NCBI RefSeq assembly: GCF_025566965.1
Contig: NZ_JAOQJL010000004.1
Location: forward strand, 1 to 64,000
Direction: 5' to 3'
Origin: Blautia_A ammoniilytica
Lineage (GTDB): Bacteria > Bacillota > Clostridia > Lachnospirales > Lachnospiraceae
Length of the DNA stretch: 64,000 nucleotides
The notes under the pieces are model-generated. The model had not been told where the DNA came from. It saw only the letters and a program-made list of their open reading frames with translations, and searched no databases. The translations under genes were made by a program, and so were the position numbers. This document shows positions 48,588 through 57,658 of this stretch, piece by piece; position 1 is the stretch's first letter, and every line of letters starts with the position of its first letter.

Positions 48588-49458
48588 ATTACAGGAAAAA
48601 ACAAAAGAAGCAGAAGAGATAATCTGCAGATATCTGCCGAAGGAGGAAGGTTTTGCCGCTCATCTGGCAGAGGCTATGAATTACAGCGTATGCTCAGGGG
48701 GAAAAAGGCTTCGCCCCATACTTCTTGGTGAAACATTTCGACTGTTTAGCGGAAGCGGGCATGTGGCAGAGCCTTTTATGGCTGCGATTGAGATGATCCA
48801 CACCCATTCCCTGGTACATGATGATCTTCCTGCACTGGATAATGATGATTACCGCAGGGGCCGACTTACTACCCATAAAGTGTATGGGGAAGCTATGGGA
48901 GTTTTAAGCGGAGTCGCTCTTCTGAATTATGCATATGAGACTATGCTGAAGGCATTTGCCCTTACCGAAAGACCACAGGCTGTGATCCGCGCTATGGAGA
49001 TCATGACCCATAATACCGGCTTGTACGGGATGCTTGGGGGACAGAGTGTAGACGTGGAGAATGATGGCAATCCTGTTTCAAGGGAAATACTTGATTATAT
49101 ATATGAGAACAAAACTTCTGCGCTGATTCAGGCTTCTATGCTGACAGGAGCAGTTTTGGCAGGAGCAGATGAAAGAGAACTGGCAGTGATCGACCAGGCT
49201 GCAAAGAACATAGGCCTGGCTTTTCAGATCAGGGATGACATTCTGGATGTTACCAGTTCCCAGGAAGAACTGGGCAAACCGGTACATAGTGATGAGAAAA
49301 ACAACAAGACTACATATGTAACACTTATGGGGATCAGTAAAGCCTCAGAGCGTGTAGCAGACTTATCCGGGGAGGCAGTAGCTCTTTTGGATAGCCTGGG
49401 TCGAAAAAATGAATTCCTGGATACACTGGTAAGGGAACTGGTGGGACGCAGGAAGTGA
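48571..49458 (+). CDS. ispA: polyprenyl synthetase (farnesyl/geranyl diphosphate synthase)
   Basis: 295 residues from GTG 48571 (an upstream ATG at 48553 is also in frame). Both Asp-rich motifs are present: first DDLPALDNDD, second DDILD in FQIRDDILDVTSSQEELGKP. GGKRLRPILL is the substrate-binding site. It condenses IPP with allylic diphosphates, using precursors from the dxs pathway encoded next. It overlaps xseB by 17 bases. Confidence 0.92.
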   Translation: MNFQSELQEKTKEAEEIICRYLPKEEGFAAHLAEAMNYSVCSGGKRLRPILLGETFRLFSGSGHVAEPFMAAIEMIHTHSLVHDDLPALDNDDYRRGRLTTHKVYGEAMGVLSGVALLNYAYETMLKAFALTERPQAVIRAMEIMTHNTGLYGMLGGQSVDVENDGNPVSREILDYIYENKTSALIQASMLTGAVLAGADERELAVIDQAAKNIGLAFQIRDDILDVTSSQEELGKPVHSDEKNNKTTYVTLMGISKASERVADLSGEAVALLDSLGRKNEFLDTLVRELVGRRK

Positions 49459-49471
49459 AAGAAGGATACGG

Positions 49472-51331
49472 ATGTTTCTGGAAAAGATAAATAAGCCAAA
49501 TGACATTCATAAGATTGCACTTGCTGATTTTCCGCAGCTGGCGGATGAAATCCGTCAGTTTCTTATTGAATCTGTAAGCAGAACCGGTGGCCATCTGGCA
49601 TCAAACCTGGGAGCAGTAGAACTTACCCTTGCAATTCATAATGTGTTGGATTTCCCAGAGGACAAGCTGATTTGGGATGTGGGACATCAGGCTTATACCC
49701 ACAAGATCCTTACAGGAAGAAAGGATGCATTTGCCACTCTTCGTAAAGAAGGCGGTTTAAGCGGGTTTCCTAAGAGAGCGGAAAGTGACTGTGATGCTTT
49801 TGATGCAGGACACAGCTCCAATTCCATATCTGCAGGACTTGGCTATGTTCGGGCCAGGGATCTTTTGGGCAGGAAGAACCATGTGGTGTCTGTGATCGGA
49901 GATGGGGCACTTACCGGCGGTATGGCTTACGAGGCATTGAATAATGCAGCGGAACTGGATACGAATTTTATTATTGTGATCAATGACAATAATATGTCCA
50001 TTTCAAAGAATGTTGGTGGAATGTCTACGTATTTAAGTGCTTTGCGTACAGCAGAGGCTTATACAGGAATGAAGATAGGAGTTACAAAAGCGGTCAAAAA
50101 GATTCCTAAAGTGGGAACAGCTATGGTAGATGCTGTCCGCCGTACCAAAAGCAGTATCAAACAGCTTTTTATTCCTGGAATGTTGTTTGAAAATATGGGA
50201 CTTACCTATTTGGGACCTGTGGATGGCCACAATATGCGGCAGATGATGAAGCTGTTCAATGAAGCTAAAAGGGTGGAAGGGGCAGTTGTAGTACATGTGA
50301 TCACGGAAAAGGGCAGAGGATACAAGCCTGCAAGTACCTATCCGGACAGGTTCCACGGTACGGGACCTTTTGATATACAGACAGGAAAACCCCTGACTGT
50401 GAAAGAAGCACCTACCTATACAGATGTATTTGCCAAAGGAATGGTCCGGCTTGGAGAAGAAAATACAAAGCTTGCAGCTATTACGGCAGCTATGCCGGAG
50501 GGAACCGGACTGAAAGCATTTCAGCAGGCATTTCCTGACCGCTTTTTTGATGTGGGGATCGCAGAAGAGCATGCAGTCACTTTTGCAGCAGGATTGGCCC
50601 TAGGAGGGATCATTCCTGTGGTGGCGGTGTATTCTTCCTTCCTTCAAAGGGCAGTGGATCAGATCCTTCATGATGTGTGTATGCAGAAGCTTCATGTAAT
50701 ATTTGCCATTGACCGGGCAGGATTGGTCGGCGCAGATGGAGAGACCCATCAGGGGAATTTTGACTTTTCTTATCTGAGCATGATGCCAGGGATGACAGTA
50801 ATGGCACCAAAAAATGACTGGGAGCTGGAAGCTATGCTGGAAGCAGCAGTAAATGGAGACGGACCGTATGCCATCCGTTATCCCAAAGGAACAGCATGTA
50901 CAGAGTTTCAGCAGTTTCAGGCACCGATCCTCCGTGGAAAGGCAGAAATCCTTTCCAAAGGGAAAAAGGCAGCCATACTGGCAGTTGGCAGCATGGTGTC
51001 TGTTTGTCAGGATGCAGTAAAGCTTCTGAAAGAACAGGGAATAGATCCCACATTTGTAAATGCCAGGTTTATAAAGCCTTTGGATACAGCCTTATTGGAT
51101 GAACTGGCAGAAGACCATCAGCTGTTTGTTACCGTAGAAGAAAATGTAAAAAGCGGAGGTTTTGGAGAGCATGTATGTGCCTATATGGAAGCATGCCATC
51201 CGGGATGCAGGGTGATACCCATTGCTATCTGGGACAGATTTGTGCCTCAGGGCAGTATTGACAGCCTTCGGTGCAAGGTCGGACTTTCTGCAGCAGAGAT
51301 CGCACAGACAGTAGAAACGGGGATTTCATAA
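49472..51331 (+). CDS. dxs: 1-deoxy-D-xylulose-5-phosphate synthase
   Basis: 619 residues. The thiamine diphosphate motif is GDGALTGGMAYEALNNA...NDNNMSIS. Other DXS landmarks are GHQAYTHKILTGR, FDAGHSSNSISAGLGYV, and the transketolase-like segment IDRAGLVGADGETHQGNFDFSYL. It makes DXP from pyruvate and glyceraldehyde-3-phosphate, the entry of the MEP isoprenoid pathway. The start is 14 bp after ispA. Confidence 0.95.
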   Translation: MFLEKINKPNDIHKIALADFPQLADEIRQFLIESVSRTGGHLASNLGAVELTLAIHNVLDFPEDKLIWDVGHQAYTHKILTGRKDAFATLRKEGGLSGFPKRAESDCDAFDAGHSSNSISAGLGYVRARDLLGRKNHVVSVIGDGALTGGMAYEALNNAAELDTNFIIVINDNNMSISKNVGGMSTYLSALRTAEAYTGMKIGVTKAVKKIPKVGTAMVDAVRRTKSSIKQLFIPGMLFENMGLTYLGPVDGHNMRQMMKLFNEAKRVEGAVVVHVITEKGRGYKPASTYPDRFHGTGPFDIQTGKPLTVKEAPTYTDVFAKGMVRLGEENTKLAAITAAMPEGTGLKAFQQAFPDRFFDVGIAEEHAVTFAAGLALGGIIPVVAVYSSFLQRAVDQILHDVCMQKLHVIFAIDRAGLVGADGETHQGNFDFSYLSMMPGMTVMAPKNDWELEAMLEAAVNGDGPYAIRYPKGTACTEFQQFQAPILRGKAEILSKGKKAAILAVGSMVSVCQDAVKLLKEQGIDPTFVNARFIKPLDTALLDELAEDHQLFVTVEENVKSGGFGEHVCAYMEACHPGCRVIPIAIWDRFVPQGSIDSLRCKVGLSAAEIAQTVETGIS

Positions 51332-51332
51332 T

Positions 51333-52148
51333 ATGAAAAAAAGACTGGATATTTTATTGGTAGAGCATGGACTTGCTTCTTCCAGAGAGAAAGCAAAAGC
51401 ATATATTATGTCCGGAGATGTGTATGTAGACGGACAAAAAGAAGATAAAGCCGGATCCATGTTCGGAGAAGGCGTAAAGATCGAGATGCGTAGAAATACA
51501 TTACCCTATGTAAGCAGAGGCGGTTTGAAACTGGAAAAGGCCATGAAGAATTTTGACATTCATCTGGACGGAAAGGTATGTATGGATGTTGGAGCATCCA
51601 CAGGAGGTTTTACAGACTGTATGCTTCAAAACGGGGCTGTCCGTGTATTTTCCATTGATGTAGGATATGGTCAGCTGGATTGGAAGCTTCGCAATGATCC
51701 AAGAGTGGTCTGCATGGAAAAAACCAATATTCGTTATGTGGTTCCAGAGGATCTGGGAGAGGCTGCTGATTTTTCTTCGATTGATGTGTCCTTTATTTCA
51801 TTGACAAAGGTACTGCCGCCGGTACGGCAGCTTCTGAAAGAAGATGGAGAGATCGTATGCCTGATCAAGCCTCAGTTTGAGGCTGGCAGAGAAAAGGTAG
51901 GCAAAAAAGGAGTTGTCCGCGATCCGCAGGTTCACAGAGAAGTGATCGAAAAGGTTCGTGATTTTGCCATGGGGATTGGTTTGGAGCCATGCCATCTGTC
52001 CTTTTCACCAATCAAGGGACCGGAGGGAAATATAGAATATCTGCTTCATCTGCAAAAGCGTCCGGAAGGAGTCCTGGTCACAGATCAGCTGCAGACCACG
52101 GTAGAGTCTATAGTAGAAGAAGCCCATGGTATGCTGGACAGGAAATAG
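51333..52148 (+). CDS. tlyA: TlyA family rRNA 2'-O-methyltransferase/hemolysin
   Basis: 271 residues. The N-terminal S4 RNA-binding domain (RLDILLVEHGLASSREKAKAYIMSGDVYVDG) is joined to an FtsJ-like methyltransferase with the SAM motif CMDVGASTGGFTDCMLQNG and catalytic residues in DVSFISL and LIKPQFEAGREKVGKKGVVRD. It is predicted to methylate cytidines in 16S/23S rRNA (YqxC in B. subtilis). It lies two bases after dxs, in the usual cluster. Confidence 0.92.
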   Translation: MKKRLDILLVEHGLASSREKAKAYIMSGDVYVDGQKEDKAGSMFGEGVKIEMRRNTLPYVSRGGLKLEKAMKNFDIHLDGKVCMDVGASTGGFTDCMLQNGAVRVFSIDVGYGQLDWKLRNDPRVVCMEKTNIRYVVPEDLGEAADFSSIDVSFISLTKVLPPVRQLLKEDGEIVCLIKPQFEAGREKVGKKGVVRDPQVHREVIEKVRDFAMGIGLEPCHLSFSPIKGPEGNIEYLLHLQKRPEGVLVTDQLQTTVESIVEEAHGMLDRK

Positions 52149-52157
52149 GTGGATCAA

Positions 52158-53018
52158 ATGGATAAGTTTTATGTGATCACAAACAGTGAAAAAGATCAGG
52201 ATCAGTCTTTTACAGACATGATCGTATCCTATCTGAAAAGTCATGGAAAGGCCTGTCAGGTGCAGATGGCAAAACGGAAGCAGGATGGACCCTATCATTA
52301 TACTGATCCGGAGAAGATCCCTGAGGATACCCAGTGTGTGATCGTGCTGGGAGGAGACGGTACTTTGCTTCAGGCCGCCAGGGATGTGGTTCATTGCAGG
52401 ATTCCCCTTCTGGGCATCAATCTAGGTACACTTGGATTTCTGGCAGAGGTAGACAGACAGTCTGTGTATCAGGCTCTTGACAAGCTGATGCGTGGAGACT
52501 ATGAGGTAGAAGAACGGATGATGCTGTCCGGTACTGTATACAGAGGCAATCAGGTGATCGGCAGTGATCTGGCACTGAATGATATTGTGATCGGCAGGGA
52601 AGGGCCTTTAAGGGTTGTACGTTTCAAGAATTTCGTAAATAATGAATATCTGAATTCCTACAATGCGGATGGTATCATATTGTCCACACCTACCGGGTCT
52701 ACAGGATACAGCCTGTCTGTAGGCGGCCCTATTGTATCTCCAAGCGGCACCATGATCATCATGACACCCATTGCTCCTCACACACTTAATTCAAGAAGCA
52801 TTGTATTTCCAGCAGAAGATGTGATTACTGTGGAAGTTGGGAAGGGAAGGCATGAGGATCAGGAAAAGGCAGTTGCCGCTTTTGATGGTGATGCGGTGAT
52901 CCATTTAGTTACTGGTGACCGGATCGTGATTCGCAGGGCAGAGGAAAAGACAAAGATCCTGAAACTAAACCATTTGAGTTTTGTGGAAGTGATCCGTCAG
53001 AAGATGCGAGACAGTTAA
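52158..53018 (+). CDS. nadK: NAD kinase
   Basis: 286 residues from ATG 52158, preceded by AGGTGGATCAA; GTG 52149 is an alternative start. Motifs: VIVLGGDGTLLQAARD (catalytic Asp in GGDGT), NDIVIGR and NADGIILSTPTGSTGYSLSVGGP. It phosphorylates NAD to NADP. It lies between tlyA and argR, as in most Firmicutes. Confidence 0.95.
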   Translation: MDKFYVITNSEKDQDQSFTDMIVSYLKSHGKACQVQMAKRKQDGPYHYTDPEKIPEDTQCVIVLGGDGTLLQAARDVVHCRIPLLGINLGTLGFLAEVDRQSVYQALDKLMRGDYEVEERMMLSGTVYRGNQVIGSDLALNDIVIGREGPLRVVRFKNFVNNEYLNSYNADGIILSTPTGSTGYSLSVGGPIVSPSGTMIIMTPIAPHTLNSRSIVFPAEDVITVEVGKGRHEDQEKAVAAFDGDAVIHLVTGDRIVIRRAEEKTKILKLNHLSFVEVIRQKMRDS

Positions 53019-53037
53019 GAATTAAAGATGATTTTTG

Positions 53038-53072
53038 TTTCGTAACTGTAAGGGTATTGAACAGTTACGAAA
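53038..53072. repeat. GTAACTGT-type intergenic hairpin element, copy 3
   Basis: TTTCGTAACTGT (53038-53049) and ACAGTTACGAAA (53061-53072) are perfect 12-bp inverted arms around an 11-base loop (AAGGGTATTGA). It shares GTAACTGT and the TGA before the right arm with copy 2. It sits between nadK and argR and lacks a T-run typical of a terminator. Confidence 0.6.
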
Positions 53073-53115
53073 ATAGTTGGAAAGGATACAGCATCTGGAT
53101 CAGGGAGGATGAAAA

Positions 53116-53568
53116 TTGAAATTAGCAAGACATGAAAAAATTATCGAATTGATCCGGCAATATGATATAGATACTCAGGAAGAACTGGCTGCCAGGCTTA
53201 ATCAGGCAGGCTTTAAAGTGACGCAGGCTACAGTATCCAGAGATATACGGGCATTGAAGCTTACAAAGGTAACGGTAAAGGATGGTAAATCCCGTTATGC
53301 GATCCTGGATCACGGTTCTTCAGAGCTTGGAGATAAGTATTCCAGAGTGCTGAAAGATGCAGTGAACTCCATGGATACTGGACAAAATCTGGTAGTGGTA
53401 AAGACAGTTACAGGTATGGCCATGGCTGTGGCTACAGCGCTGGATGCATTGAAATGGCCGGAGATCCTTGGGTGTATAGCCGGAGATGATACTATTATAT
53501 GTGCCTGCAAGACATCTGAGCAGGCAGTAAGTGTGGTAAAGAAGCTGAATGAGATTGTAGGAAGTTAA
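53116..53568 (+). CDS. argR: arginine repressor
   Basis: 150 residues with a TTG start at 53116 (CAGGGAGGATGAAAA upstream; the ATG in that stretch is out of frame). The winged helix is HEKIIELIRQYDIDTQEELAARLNQAGFKVTQATVSRDIRALKL. The C-terminal oligomerisation and arginine-binding part has LGCIAGDDTIICAC. It controls arginine metabolism; its place before recN is conserved in Firmicutes. Confidence 0.93.
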   Translation: MKLARHEKIIELIRQYDIDTQEELAARLNQAGFKVTQATVSRDIRALKLTKVTVKDGKSRYAILDHGSSELGDKYSRVLKDAVNSMDTGQNLVVVKTVTGMAMAVATALDALKWPEILGCIAGDDTIICACKTSEQAVSVVKKLNEIVGS

Positions 53569-53603
53569 GACAGCGTTTTGCATAAAATAAGGAGGTGGCT
53601 TTT

Positions 53604-55292
53604 GTGCTGGTTCATCTGCACGTAAAAAACCTTGCACTGATCGAAGAAATAGAAGTGGAATTTGGCCCTGGGCTGAATATCCTTACTGGTGAGACGGGCG
53701 CCGGAAAATCCATTCTTTTAGGCTCCATACAGCTGATCCTGGGAGGCAAGACTTCCAGGGGGATGATTCGTGAGAATGCATCCTACGGCCTGGTGGAGCT
53801 TTTATTCCAAGTTGAAAATACAAAAGCAAAACAGGCGTTGGAATCTATGGATATTTATCCACAGGATGGTCAGGTACTTCTGTCAAGGAAGATTATGGAA
53901 GGCCGGAGCATCAGCAAGATTAATGGGGAAGTTTGCACAGTATCCCAGATGAAGGCAGCAGCAGCCTGCCTGATCGACATTCATGGCCAGCATGAGCACC
54001 AGTCTCTTCTGTATCCGGATAAACAGCTGGAGATCCTGGACATCTATGGAAAAGAAAAAATACAGCCAGTAAAAGAAAAAGTAGAAAAGGCTTATAAAGA
54101 ATATCGTAAATGCGAGAAAGAGCTTCAGGCCTTTAACATGGATGAGGAACAGAGAAACAGAGAGTCTGCTTTTCTTGAATTTGAAGTCCGGGAAATCGAA
54201 AAGGCCGTTCTTAGGGAGGGAGAAGACGAGGAACTGGAAAAGACATACCGCAAATTGTCCAATGGACGAAAGATCGTGGATGCTCTGCAGGCTGTGAGAG
54301 GCTTTACCGGATATGAAGGAAGCAGTGCAGGAGATCTGGTAGGAGAAGCACTCAGGGAATTGTCCAGAGTCTCAGAATATGATGAAGAACTGGCTGGACT
54401 GGAAAGTTCGCTGGGAGAAGTAGACAGTCTGCTGAACGATTTTAACCGGGAGCTGTCTTCTTATATGGAGGATATGGTCTTTGACCAGGAAACCTTTGAA
54501 CAGACAGAACGCAGACTGGATCAGATCAATGGGCTGAAAGCAAAATATGGTCAAAGCATAGGAAAGATCCTGGAATATCAGAAGCAGCAAATGGAAAAAC
54601 TGGAAAAAATACAACAATATGACCAGCTTTATCAGGAAGCAAAAGAAAAACTTTGTCAGTGTGAAAAAGTTCTCCAAAAAAATGGGGATGAATTATCAAA
54701 AATCAGGAAAGAATATAGCAGACAGCTGGAAGCAAAAGTGATCCAGGGATTGCAGGATCTTAATTTTGCCAATGTGGATTTTGCCATTTCCTTCAAACAA
54801 GCCAGAAGCTGTACAGCTGCAGGATATGATGTTATTGAATATGAAATATCTACCAATCCGGGAGAAAGCAGGAAACCGCTTGGCAAGATCGTATCCGGTG
54901 GTGAATTGTCAAGGATCATGCTTGCACTGAAAGCGATCCTGGCAGATAAAGATCAGATTGAGACTCTTATTTTTGACGAGATCGATACTGGTATCAGCGG
55001 AAGGACTGCTCAGAAAGTATCCGAAAAAATGGCAGTGATCGGCAGACATCATCAGGTGATCTGCATTACTCATCTTCCTCAGATCGCTGCAATGGCAGAT
55101 ACCCATTTTGAAATCGAAAAACATGTGGAAAATAATGAAATGATCACCCAGATCCATACGCTAGAAGGTGAAGATTCTATCCGGGAGCTTGCAAGGCTTC
55201 TGGGCGGTGCAAGGATCACAGATGCAGTGCTGGAAAATGCAAGGGAAATGAAAGAATTGGCACTGGTACATAAAAATACAAGACTGAAATAA
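53604..55292 (+). CDS. recN: DNA repair protein RecN
   Basis: 562 residues from GTG 53604 (AAGGAGGTGGCTTTT upstream). SMC-like ATPase: Walker A GETGAGKS (residues 29-36), DIHGQHEHQSLL, a long central coiled coil (about 150-370), signature motif VSGGELSRIMLALKAIL and Walker B LIFDEIDTGISGRTAQKV. It acts early at double-strand breaks. A terminator follows. Confidence 0.95.
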   Translation: MLVHLHVKNLALIEEIEVEFGPGLNILTGETGAGKSILLGSIQLILGGKTSRGMIRENASYGLVELLFQVENTKAKQALESMDIYPQDGQVLLSRKIMEGRSISKINGEVCTVSQMKAAAACLIDIHGQHEHQSLLYPDKQLEILDIYGKEKIQPVKEKVEKAYKEYRKCEKELQAFNMDEEQRNRESAFLEFEVREIEKAVLREGEDEELEKTYRKLSNGRKIVDALQAVRGFTGYEGSSAGDLVGEALRELSRVSEYDEELAGLESSLGEVDSLLNDFNRELSSYMEDMVFDQETFEQTERRLDQINGLKAKYGQSIGKILEYQKQQMEKLEKIQQYDQLYQEAKEKLCQCEKVLQKNGDELSKIRKEYSRQLEAKVIQGLQDLNFANVDFAISFKQARSCTAAGYDVIEYEISTNPGESRKPLGKIVSGGELSRIMLALKAILADKDQIETLIFDEIDTGISGRTAQKVSEKMAVIGRHHQVICITHLPQIAAMADTHFEIEKHVENNEMITQIHTLEGEDSIRELARLLGGARITDAVLENAREMKELALVHKNTRLK

Positions 55293-55310
55293 AAGATTCA
55301 TCACATACTA

Positions 55311-55355
55311 AGAGAGGAATGACCGGAGCAGGTATCCGGCTTTTCTCTCTTTTTT
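55311..55355 (+). terminator. terminator after recN
   Basis: AGAGAG (55311-55316) pairs with CTCTCT (55345-55350), with an inner CCGG/CCGG stem; the T-run 55350-55355 follows. Confidence 0.7.
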
Positions 55356-55396
55356 GATAGAAGATGATAAATACAAAGGAAAAGGATGTGACAAAA

Positions 55397-56605
55397 ATGA
55401 ATCCAAAGAAAAGATACAGACGTTTCCTTTTATGGTGTCTTGGGCTGGATCTGCTGGTGATAGGAATCCTGGGTATAAGATACCTGAACCTGAAAATACC
55501 GGATGAGATCCATGTGGAAAAAGGGAAGGATCAGGACGTGTCTGCAATGCTGGCCCGTCCCTTTGTTACATTTGAAGACACAGTGCCTGTTTCCGGGGAT
55601 GGGGCTTATTTTTTGCCCTGTCGTTTATTTGGCCTGATCCCTTTTAAGGATGTGAAGGTAATACCAGCAGAAAGCACCAGCCTTTTGGTAAGCGGAAGTA
55701 CAGTAGGTATGTATATGAAAACAGAAGGGGTACTGATCATTGATACAGGGGAAATTCTTTCCAGGGACGGAAAACAGATAACGCCTGCTGAGGATCTTGT
55801 AAAGCCGGGAGATTATATTGTTGCTTTTAATCAACAAAAAGTATCCTGCAAAAAGGAACTGATAAAGGATCTGAAAAAAACTGACGGGAAGGAAGTGAGC
55901 CTTACCCTGAACAGACAGGGGAAAAAGATAAAGGTATCTTTGATGCCTGTGGAAGATCAGACAGGAGATTACAAGCTTGGAATCTGGGTAAGAGATGACA
56001 CTCAGGGTATTGGTACTCTGACCTATGTGGACGCAGCAGGAAATTACGGAGCACTGGGACATGGAATCAGTGATGTGGATACTGGAGAGCTATTGTCTAT
56101 TACAGGCGGTTCTTTATACAAAACCCAGATACTGGGCATTCAGAAGGGAAGTAAAGGCAATCCTGGTGAATTGTCTGGATTAATTCGCTATAATGTGGGA
56201 AATGTGCTGGGCTCTATTACAAAAAATACGGCAAATGGGATTTACGGAAAATATCAAAGCTTAGGTGGGGACGGAATTGCTTTAAAAGAAATGAAAATTG
56301 GCTACAAACAGGAAATGGAAACAGGTCCGGCATCTGTTTTATGCAGTGTAAACGGACAGGTAAAAGAATATGCAGCAGAAATTACAAAAATAGACATGAA
56401 TCATCAGGACAGTAATAAGAGTTTTGTGATCCATGTGACAGATCCAAAGCTTCTTGCGGCAACCGGAGGGATCGTGCAGGGGATGAGTGGCAGTCCGGTG
56501 ATCCAGAACAAAAAGATCGTGGGGGCTGTAACTCATGTGTTTGTACAGGATGCGGCCAGCGGATACGGCATTTTTATTGAAAATATGCTGGCGGAAAAAG
56601 GGTAA
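55397..56605 (+). CDS. spoIVB: SpoIVB serine peptidase
   Basis: 402 residues from ATG 55397 (AAAGGATGTGACAAA upstream; ATG 55364 is an alternative start). One membrane anchor (FLLWCLGLDLLVIGILGIRYL), a PDZ domain (about 120-200, with EDLVKPGDYIVAFNQQ), then the S55 peptidase: GALGHGISDVDTG with the catalytic His, and GMSGSPVIQNKKIVGAVTHV with Ser364. It is secreted from the forespore and triggers pro-sigma-K processing through SpoIVFA. It precedes spo0A as in other spore formers. Confidence 0.93.
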   Translation: MNPKKRYRRFLLWCLGLDLLVIGILGIRYLNLKIPDEIHVEKGKDQDVSAMLARPFVTFEDTVPVSGDGAYFLPCRLFGLIPFKDVKVIPAESTSLLVSGSTVGMYMKTEGVLIIDTGEILSRDGKQITPAEDLVKPGDYIVAFNQQKVSCKKELIKDLKKTDGKEVSLTLNRQGKKIKVSLMPVEDQTGDYKLGIWVRDDTQGIGTLTYVDAAGNYGALGHGISDVDTGELLSITGGSLYKTQILGIQKGSKGNPGELSGLIRYNVGNVLGSITKNTANGIYGKYQSLGGDGIALKEMKIGYKQEMETGPASVLCSVNGQVKEYAAEITKIDMNHQDSNKSFVIHVTDPKLLAATGGIVQGMSGSPVIQNKKIVGAVTHVFVQDAASGYGIFIENMLAEKG

Positions 56606-56677
56606 AAAATGGTTGGATATGGCGGATAAAAGTCGAAAGTTATCGAACGAAAATCCAGTGAAACCGACACTTTCGGC

Positions 56678-56707
56678 TTGATTTCCCCATTTGGATTCCA
56701 CTATAAT
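56678..56707 (+). promoter_or_regulatory. promoter for spo0A with candidate 0A box
   Basis: TTGATT (56678-56683), 18 bp, TATAAT (56702-56707), 54 bp before the ATG. Upstream AGTCGAA (56631-56637) differs by one base from the 0A-box core TGTCGAA, hinting at autoregulation. A sigma-H promoter was not recognised. Confidence 0.5.
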
Positions 56708-56760
56708 AGCAACTGTTAATCTAGTAAAAAGAGGTAACAGGTTAGGAGGAGAGATGCCTC

Positions 56761-57567
56761 ATGGAAAAGTTAAATGTGGCTATTGCGGATGATAACGAGA
56801 AAATGACAGAAGTACTGGGACGTATGATTGAGGAAGACAAAGAGCTTTCACTGGTAGGAAAAGCACACAATGGAGAAGAAATCTGTAACATTATCAGAGA
56901 GAAGCAGCCGGATGTGGTGATCCTGGACATTATTATGCCTAAGATGGACGGACTTTCCGTAATGGAAAGATGTGTACATAGCAGTGTGCTGAAAAAGATT
57001 CCTGCGTTTATTGTAGTTTCGGCAGTAGGGCAGGAACGGATCACAGAGGATGCTTTTAATCTTGGGGCTGAATATTATATGTTAAAGCCTTTTGACAATC
57101 AGATGCTGCTGAATAGGATCAAGCATGCAAGGCATCTGGGTGACAGAAGAAGAAAAGAAATTTCAAGACAGGGAAAAAGTGAAGAGGGTGGCTGCTTTTC
57201 ACAGGGTGATCTGGAACGGGATGTAACAAATGTGATTCATGAGATCGGTGTACCGGCACACATCAAAGGATATCAGTATCTAAGAGATGCCATCATCCTG
57301 TCTGTGAATGATATGGAAATGCTGAATTCCATTACAAAGATCCTGTATCCTACTATAGCAAAAAGACACCAGACCACTCCAAGCAGAGTAGAAAGAGCAA
57401 TCCGCCACGCTATTGAAGTAGCATGGAGTAGAGGAAAAATGGATACCATAGATGCACTGTTTGGATATACGGTAAGTACAGGAAAAGGAAAGCCTACCAA
57501 TTCAGAATTTATTGCTCTGATCGCAGACAAAATAAGACTTGAATATAAAAATCGCTCTTTCCATTAG
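56761..57567 (+). CDS. spo0A: sporulation master regulator Spo0A
   Basis: 268 residues, with AGGTTAGGAGGAGAGATGCCTC upstream. The receiver domain has Asp10/Asp11, the phosphoacceptor Asp56 (VILDIIMPKMDG) and Lys in MLKPFDNQ. The C-terminal DNA-binding domain matches Spo0A closely: VTNVIHEIGVPAHIKGYQYLRDAI and KRHQTTPSRVERAIRHAIEVAWSRG. It commits the cell to sporulation. Confidence 0.97.
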   Translation: MEKLNVAIADDNEKMTEVLGRMIEEDKELSLVGKAHNGEEICNIIREKQPDVVILDIIMPKMDGLSVMERCVHSSVLKKIPAFIVVSAVGQERITEDAFNLGAEYYMLKPFDNQMLLNRIKHARHLGDRRRKEISRQGKSEEGGCFSQGDLERDVTNVIHEIGVPAHIKGYQYLRDAIILSVNDMEMLNSITKILYPTIAKRHQTTPSRVERAIRHAIEVAWSRGKMDTIDALFGYTVSTGKGKPTNSEFIALIADKIRLEYKNRSFH

Positions 57568-57658
57568 AAAGGATATAGAGTATAATAAAGGCAGTAATAC
57601 GGTTCTCCGGACATAGAAGGAGAATGCAGTGAATCCATACCAAGGAGGGAATTTACGG

